The notes under the pieces are model-generated. The model saw only the letters and a program-made list of their open reading frames with translations. It did no database searches and was not told the DNA's origin. DNA of 64,000 nt from Clarkia xantiana subsp. parviflora. Taxonomy: Eukaryota; Streptophyta; Magnoliopsida; Myrtales; Onagraceae. Both the position numbers and the translations under genes were made by a program. The stretch is from the NCBI GenBank assembly GCA_036873135.1, contig JAPTYO010000007.1:9778763-9842762 (forward strand), written 5' to 3'. Shown here piece after piece: positions 57,179 through 64,000 of the stretch (its first letter is position 1; every line of letters begins with the position of its first letter).

Positions 57179-58069
57179 GGTTAAGAACACAATAGGGGCC
57201 TGAATGTTTGCCCATGTTGCCAAAAGGGGTCTGAATTGAAAAAAACGTATTATTAAGGGCCTGGATATTGAGTTTTGTGTATAAGTGAGGTATCCGTCTA
57301 TTTTTTCTGTTAAAAGTGACGGAAAGTGGTCACATGCTTGGCATGTGACCGAAAATAATTTGAAAACCCGGAAATGCCCTTTGACCAAAGTGTGTCCCTC
57401 ACATGTTTGACCTAAAAAGACGAAAATACCCTTTAAGCCACCACAACTCCGGCGACCACCACCACCCGGCTCCGGCGACCACCACCCATCTCCGGCGACC
57501 ACCACCCCAGCTCCGACGACCCTAACCTTCCTCTGGCGACCCAAAAAAGCTCCGATCTGGAGCTCTGTGGCTTTGTGGCTCTGATTCAGGGCCACGGAGC
57601 TCCGATTCGGGGCCACAGAGCTCCGATCTGGAGCTCCGATCAGAGCTTTTTGGCTCCGATCGGAGCTTTTTTGGGTCGTCGGATGGGAGTTTTGGTCGCC
57701 GGAGCTGGGTGGTGGTCACCGGAGCTGGGTGGTGGTTGCCGGAGCTGGGGTGGTGGTCGCCGGAGCTAGAGTGGTGGTTGCCGGAGCTAGGTTGGTAGTC
57801 GGTGGCAGTGACCGTGCTGGCCTTAAGGGCATAATTAGTGTGCATGGGTATTTTAAACATTTCATTAATTACACTGATAAATTGTATAATAATTCCAAAA
57901 GGGCAATTCTGTCATTTCATGTGGTTCCGTTACTTTTAACAGCAAATTTGGACGGAAACTCGATTATCAACAAAACTCAAAATTCAAGCCCTTAATAATA
58001 CGTATTTTCAATTTAGACCCATTTTGACAACATGGGCAAACATTCATACCCCTATTGTGTTCTTAACCC
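57179..58069. mobile_element. Mutator-like foldback element with 9-bp target duplication
   Basis: 891 bp with a perfect 9-bp duplication TGTTACTTA (57170-57178 and 58070-58078). Ends are GGGTTAAGAACACAATAGGG and its near-perfect complement. Arms of about 200 bp are mirrored through 'TTTGCCCATGTTG' and 'TTCTGTTAAAAGTGACGG'-like blocks. The GC-rich palindromic centre is made of CTCCGGCGACCACCACC and GAGCTCCGATC blocks, as at 33380-33735. No coding capacity. Confidence 0.93.
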
Positions 58070-58225
58070 TGTTACTTATAATGTGCCTACGAGAGAAACT
58101 TATCTTTGTACTTTGATGGGAGCCTACAATCCCTGATTGTTTAGATATCTCAATTACTATGTTTTGGACTTAATTAGACTAATTTGTTTTGAATTGGTGC
58201 AATTTTAAGAATTATTCATTTCTCT

Positions 58226-58255
58226 AAAAGAAAAGAAAAGAAAAGAAAAGAAAAA
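58226..58255. repeat. (AAAAG)n microsatellite
   Basis: Five perfect AAAAG units followed by a short A run, 310 bp upstream of the endoglucanase start. Confidence 0.95.
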
Positions 58256-58396
58256 ACTAATGATATAAATCCAGAGCGCACTCAGTTTCTTTTCTCACTA
58301 CGTCTTAATTAAAAGGAAAAAAAAATTATTGTCTTCAAATAAAAAGTTATGGCGTCGCTTCTGCTTCTTCTTCTCCCTCATTCCCACCCGTGACTC

Positions 58397-58410
58397 ATAA
58401 TAAAAGATAA
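58397..58410 (+). promoter_or_regulatory. Possible TATA-like element of the endoglucanase gene
   Basis: ATAATAAAAGATAAA lies about 170 bp before the ATG and is followed by a CT- and A-rich leader. The match to a TATA box is weak. Confidence 0.25.
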
Positions 58411-58568
58411 ACCCACAAACCGCCTCCTCTACTCTTTCCCTCCAAACCAACCAACCAATCAACTTCATTTCATTTCACAGTTTTCAATCCAAGCACCCCC
58501 GGCCGGCCGATTAGACGACAAGGCGGAGGAAATCGCCAAAACTACAAACTGTAGTGTCAGTCATCACA

Positions 58569-61500
58569 ATGAAGAAGAAGAAACTCTCTTTATTCCTCCT
58601 CATTGTCCTCATACTTTTGCTCTTCTCCGGTGCTTCCGCCGCCGGCCACGACTACGGTGACGCCCTCTCCAAGTCTATCCTGTTCTTCGAGGGACAGCGG
58701 TCCGGCGTGCTTCCCCAGGAGCAGCGCATTGGGTGGCGTGGCAACTCCGGGCTCAGCGACGGGTGGACCTACGGGACAGACCTTACCGGAGGATACTACG
58801 ACGCCGGCGATAATGTGAAGTTCGGGTTCCCAATGGCATTCACCACCACCCTGCTTGCTTGGAGCGTGATAGAGTTCGGAGGTTCCATGCCGCCGACGGA
58901 GTTGAGGAATACGCTCGTAGCGATTCGCTGGGCCACCGATTATATCCTCAAGACCGTCTCTCAACCCAACAGAATTTTCGTTCAGGTAATTTTTCTCCAT
59001 ATTTAATTGCATATAATTAATTACCATCCATATACTATTAATTAGTTTTATTTATTTATGCCAAAAATTAAAGTTGTAAATGTAATGTTTTATGTTAAAT
59101 TAAGAAAAATAAAATTAAGTGTACCGGGCCAAAAAAGACCGACCAATAACTTCCGTACGGCCGGCTGGCGATATATTAGTGGCATTTGTGTCAAAAAAAG
59201 ATTAATTAAGGGAGGGGGGACATGGATAATGGAAATGGAATGGCATGGCATGTCCTTTCCTATCATTTTCCATCATTTGTTATGGGTCCGTCCGTGTCAA
59301 ATGTTTGATCATATACGATGAGATTGAAGATGGGTCCTCTGGCCTCCCACCGACGTATTTTTATCAATCTTAATTAGTTAATTAACCTCTCTAATTTTGT
59401 TGGATTCCCCGTAGCTAAAACATAATGTGGTTGGAAGTGGATTTATGATAATTAATGTTGATCACGTTCCAAACAGTATATACTAGTATTTGAAGCGGGT
59501 AGTACAGTGCTAGAAAAGTAGAAACTCACTCAACCCACCGCCTCTCATTATAACCACTTGATCTGATCATATTTATGTCGTTCCAACATTACTAGATTTC
59601 GTGTTGCGTTTTTAATTAATTCCAGAAGCGTGATATATATGAGCTGAGTTTGTATTTTGTAATAGAATAGCTTCATTAACGATCAATTAATTATAAAATG
59701 TATACTAGTTATTCACAATTACGTAAGTTTCTTTAACAGAATATAAATTTATTTGGTATATTTTAAAGTTAGAATTACTAACTTGAGGGCAATAGATTGT
59801 GTTATTATCTTATCTAACTTAATAAGTAGAAACTAGAATTATGATAAAACCATTCTGGCAGAACTCTCTATGTAGATGAGGGTGTTCATTTTTGGTAATC
59901 ATAGAGAAGATGTTCACGTGAATGAAAATCCATTTTTCCTATGCTAGGACATAGGAAGCAACAAATTTGGTAGTTTTGTTTATTTATAATAAATAAATAA
60001 ATGATTGGACCCCCTATTGGTTTTTAGGCCCGTGAAGTATGCGGTGTAAACTGAAGAGTGAGTGGGTCCTTAATAAACACACACTTAATTTTGTGGTTTC
60101 TTCCAAGTGTCCAAATGGGGGCTAGTTTGGTCACTTTCTCATCAATCAAATGATGAGAAAGTGAGCATTTAGAAAATTGTTAAGTATTTATTCTCTAGTG
60201 CAGGAACAGGATGGATGAGTGTGGATTTAATTAAGTAGAAAGTTTGATGATTCATAGTATAGTATATAGTAAAGTGGGTGAAAGTGGTTGTAATTGATGA
60301 TAGGTGGGTGACCCGAACATAGACCATAATTGCTGGGAGAGGCCAGAAGACATGGACACCGCTAGAACTGTTTACGCAGTTGATGCCCCAAACACCGCCT
60401 CAGATGTTGCAGGAGAGACAGCTGCAGCCCTTGCAGCCTCGTCAATGGCTTTCCGATCATCTGACCCCGGTTATTCGGAAACACTATTGAGAAATGGGAT
60501 TAAGAGCTTTGAATTTGCAGACAACTATAGAGGAGCTTACAGTGACAATGCCAACATTAGGGATGGAGCTTGTCCCTTTTATTGTGACTTTGATGGATAC
60601 CAGGTAAGTAAATCTTTTTCTTTCTTTCTACATCTATCTGGTATGATGTCGTCATAATTAATGTTTTAGATTCTTCTGGTTGGGTGATAAGTGATTGAAT
60701 GTATGCATGGGGATTAGGATGAATTGCTATGGGGAGCAGCGTGGCTTAGGAGAGCAACAAATGGAGAGAATTACTTGAATTATATCCAAGCCAATGGGAA
60801 GACACTTGGTGCTGATGACAATATTAACGAGTTTGGGTGGGACAATAAGCATGCCGGTATCAATGTCCTTCTCTCCAAGGTCACCTCACATTTCTTTTTG
60901 AGGTTAATAACATATTTTGTTTTTCGAAGTTTATCCCATGTTATTTTTAGGTGTCCGAAGATCAAATTGCTGCTTTGAGTGTCCTAGATTTCATTTTTGA
61001 TTGTTTTTTGGTGTCTCATTGTGGTTACTCAAATTCAAGTCCCTATACACTCCATTCTGCCACCTTATCAGGATTGTCACCTGAGAGCCAGTCACGCACA
61101 TGCCGGTAAATCCCACTCCACTGTTGTTGGAAATTGCCCCACCTCTTTCGGAAGTCCTATTTTTTGGATGTTCAAGTTTGGGGGAAAATTGAGAGATTGC
61201 GTGAAAAGTAGAGAGCGAGGGATTATGAGTGGATGATGAAAATGACCGGATGAAAAAACGCGCAGAGACTACCAAAATTAAACATGAGACACCTAAAATA
61301 ACAATATTATCATAAAATAACAAAATGTAATATGGATTAAACCCGATACGCTAAATAGATTCTAAACCCTTCTTTATATTTACATACATACATACATATA
61401 ATTTTGTAATTCAAGTGAGTGAGTCAGTCTACTTTACTAATTAATTTGTTCTAACAACAGGAGTTTTTAGATGGGAACATGTACACCCTGGAGTCATACA

Positions 61501-62075
61501 AAGCATCGGCAGACAGTTTTATGTGCAGCCTAATCCCAGACGCCACTAATTCCACCACCTCCAACCACATAGACTACACTTCTGGTGGACTCATCTACAA
61601 GCCCGGAGGCAGTAACCTTCAGCACGCCACCTCCATCGCATTCCTCCTCCTCATCTACGCCAACTACCTCCAACTTACTTCTCAGACCGTTAACTGTGGC
61701 GCTGTCACTGTGGGTCCCCCAACCCTCCGCCAGCTCGCAAAGCGCCAGGTGGACTACATCCTCGGCGATAACCCTAAGGGAATCTCGTACATGGTCGGGT
61801 ACGGCAACTATTACCCTCAACGCATACACCACCGTGGATCATCCCTTCCCTCTATTAGGGACCACCCTCAGTTCATTGCCTGCAAGCAAGGATCCGCATA
61901 CTTCAACTCCTCGGACCCGAATCCAAATCTGCTAGTAGGGGCCGTGGTTGGTGGGCCCGGACAGGATGACGCGTACGAGGATGATAGGGCTGATTTCAGG
62001 AAATCCGAGCCGACCACATATATCAATGCTCCCTTTGTTGGGGTGCTTGCTTACTTTGCAGCTAACCCAACATAA
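58569..62075 (+). CDS. Endo-1,4-beta-glucanase, GH9 class B (secreted)
   Basis: 497 residues from exons 58569-58985, 60304-60603, 60718-60879 and 61461-62075, all phase 0 with GT-AG introns; the first intron is 1.3 kb. Residues 1-25 are a lysine start plus hydrophobic core ending GASAA, a secretion signal. There is no transmembrane anchor and no C-terminal carbohydrate-binding module, so it is a class B apoplastic cellulase. GH9 features: YYDAGD (catalytic Asp pair at 78 and 81), '[13 protein letters not shown]', '[15 protein letters not shown]', 'QRIHHRGSS' (about 413-421), and '[17 protein letters not shown]' with the acid Glu at about 476. Such enzymes cut beta-1,4-glucan in wall loosening, abscission or ripening. 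The length is normal and no damage is seen. The start at 58569 is the first ATG after the leader; an upstream extension lacks an ATG. Confidence 0.97.
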
Positions 62076-62094
62076 CCTAGCAACCTGATCGATC

Positions 62095-62100
62095 AATAAA
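62095..62100 (+). terminator. Possible polyadenylation signal of the endoglucanase
   Basis: AATAAA 20 bases after the stop codon. Plant signals are loose, and T/G-rich sequence further down (62210-62290) could also be used. Confidence 0.4.
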
Positions 62101-63780
62101 TATTATAACATGTTCCAATTAAGTTTTAGATGTGTGATGTCTCTCGTCTTGGGTTGACCCCGAGAAGGAAGAGGCTAGTTAGCAGATAATTGTGATGCCT
62201 CTGCAAACTGTAATTGTATTGGTAATTGTTCAACAATCAAGATGGATCCATGGTATTGGTAATGATATTATTGTGTTGTTAAATATGACAAGCTAGTGGG
62301 TTGTGTTTCCAAACTGCATGCCCATGTTTCTTTTGTCTCGTCCCATTATTCATCATGTATGTTTTAAGCTTGCTTATTATTGTCCAACACAAATGTATAT
62401 AATTTCCTACAACATAAGGTAGCCCGTCGTCAATCCACCTCACATGGCTAGCTAGGTTAACTTTTAAGTTAAAGCAATTTGGCTGTCCGACTAGCCAACC
62501 GTCAGTGATTCATCATTGACTTGCTAACTTGCTATCCCACTTCCATCTTGATTTTACTGAATGAATGTTACAATGTAAAAAACAATATTCTGAAATATGT
62601 AGGACAAAAATTTCAAATTCAAATTCAGTAATTAACATACAATTATAACAAGTAAAAGTATGTTTGTGAAAACTAAAATTGCGACACGCTGACCGAATGT
62701 AAAAGACAGTATTTTAACAGAGGCTTGTGCAATTCACGGTCTCCTTAAGACAATTTTATTTCATATCACCCTCAGACTATGCAACGAAATTTATAATAGA
62801 GACGATCACCTCTCGAAATTTATGCAACAGTGTCGTTGACACAAATTATGCACGTAATTAGTTCAACCGAACCGAACCAATACCTAAATTGAAACAAGAA
62901 TGTGAGATCTGAAAACAAAATAATCAGATGAATTGAATCTCTGAATAAGAACAGAACCTGAGAGCAGTCAGTAGACACGAATTCGAGATTAAAAACTGTA
63001 GTGCTAGGCTAATTAGGAATTTCATAATTATAGAGAGAACTTTTTCAGAGTAATTTTTCCGAGCGGATTCCTTCTTTATTTATAATGGTTGGATTAGAAT
63101 AGAACCTAATATAGATCGAATATATTATGCACATATAAAATATATTATGGACATTGCTTAGTTCTGCCAGTGTTTTTAAGAATTTTGCACTAAAAAAGCT
63201 TTAAGCTTGTGTTACCAAAAACATTTTAGAATGTACCGCCAAACTGCCAAACTCACGCTACTTCGGGGATACAAATCAACTGCTCCAGGTTGTGATTGTC
63301 GTTGTGATTTTGACACGTTTTTTTAGTAGAGCTGGGCATAACGGGCCGCTATCTTGACTATACTAGGCTGCTGGTGGGTTACGTTTACGGGGCAAGTGTA
63401 TGCGCTGGTTGTTCGCTAAGTCTGGTCGGAAAAAAACCACAGACTGTGAGTAGGAGAGCTCGAACATTACGTAACGTGAAGGGTTTAGGGTCACCGCTAT
63501 TAGCCCATCCTTTTTCTCGACAAAAAAAAATTAATTAATTTTATGATTTTTTAGAACTATTAAGATTAGTGAACATTAAGGAGAATATTAAATCTTACAA
63601 TAATCTTAAAGTGAGATATAATATATTTGATGTGGGAAGATGATCTGAATCGCTAAATTTCGTATGATCACCTTTGTGAAAGTAAGAATTGACGGACGAC
63701 GGCGTTTCAGAAAAGCAGTGTCTTATTACATCCTGCCTCTAGTAAGTCTTCTACTCATACGGTGTTTGAGAGAGATACAG
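62101..63780. other. Intergenic DNA, no gene
   Basis: Includes the rest of the endoglucanase 3' flank and the upstream region of the complex I gene. 'GAGCTGGGCATAACGGGCC' (about 63331) resembles an hAT end rather than a promoter motif. No coding evidence. Confidence 0.5.
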
Positions 63781-63921
63781 ATGAGCGCAGCACCGGCAAC
63801 GACGACGCTCGGCTACCTTGCTCGGAGGGCGGCCCAGAAACAGAGAGTGCGGATCCTCTATCGACGTGCCCTCAGGGACACCCTTAACTGGGCGGTACAC
63901 CGTCACCTCTTCTACAGAGAT
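63781..63921 (+). CDS. CIB22: Complex I subunit B22 (NDUFB9-like, LYR family), first exon, partial
   Basis: Starts MSAAPATTTLGYLARRAAQK, followed by 'RVRILYRRALRDTLNWAVHR' and 'HLFYRD'. The ILYRRAL core is the LYR motif of the family, whose members in complex I bind acyl carrier protein; this subunit sits in the matrix-facing part of the membrane arm of mitochondrial NADH dehydrogenase. The exon ends at GAT/GTACTG (63921); the frame beyond it stops within a few codons, so the rest of the gene lies past the window edge. The frame is open upstream to 63664, but the family starts at this Met, so 63781 is preferred. Confidence 0.9.
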
Positions 63922-64000
63922 GTACTGATTTTCTCTTAATCTGGATGCTCGTTTTTAGGTTCCCGTTTCCTCATCCACCTGAAATTCTTCATTTCTTGCT

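Noticed and set aside
58590..59027. 145-codon antisense frame within GH9 exon 1
   Set aside because: Shadow of the GC-rich third positions in the real gene.

Overview
The window is nuclear DNA of a eudicot plant; the species is not identifiable from the sequence alone. Genes have short plant-type GT-AG introns, CT-rich leaders and low overall GC. The proteins belong to plant-specific families (MEI2 C-terminal RRM, subfamily-A GATA, NERD-type PHD/SWIB/Plus-3/GYF/CCCH, GH9 cellulase), and the intergenic space is full of plant transposons.

Layout. 1-5.6 kb: AT-rich intergenic DNA with foldback MITEs. 5.8-7.7 kb (+): MEI2 C-terminal RRM-only gene with a PAM2-like motif, four exons. 9.9-18.7 kb: a very young 8.8-kb LTR retrotransposon on the minus strand. 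It has a 5-bp target duplication, nearly identical LTRs, a primer site and a polypurine tract, but only one gag-like gene and no pol; the rest is arrays of tandem repeats. 20.6-23.5 kb: a Mutator-like foldback element with a perfect 9-bp target duplication, a second foldback remnant, and a GC-richer block that looks like inserted mitochondrial DNA. 23.8-24.9 kb (+): single-CRM-domain organellar RNA-binding protein. 26.6-28.3 kb: a copia gag segment with no LTRs, bracketed by 59-bp direct repeats. 29.2-29.7 kb: a dead RNase H (LINE-type) fragment. 31.4-32.8 kb (+): GATA transcription factor. 33.1-38.3 kb: a foldback element, a decayed gypsy LTR plus gag, and a possible copia tail.

39.0-46.9 kb (-): a ten-exon NERD-type gene linking chromatin to small-RNA silencing. 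It contains a probable U12-type AT-AC intron, and the sequence as given carries a one-base frameshift in a six-C run that separates the GYF and CCCH domains from the rest. 47.3-49.8 kb: an hAT element (8-bp duplication) and another Mutator-like element (9-bp duplication). 54.4-55.7 kb (+): nine-zinc-knuckle CCHC protein with an SR-like N terminus. 56.4-58.1 kb: a copia 3' end and a Mutator-like foldback element. 58.6-62.1 kb (+): secreted GH9 endoglucanase, four exons. 63.8 kb to the end (+): first exon of the complex I LYR subunit B22.

The genes are independent single-copy-style plant loci, not an operon or cluster. No new multi-gene system is evident. The strongest unusual items are the pol-less LTR element with a repeated gag module, the AT-AC intron and adjoining frameshift in the NERD gene, and a series of foldback elements with 9-bp duplications.
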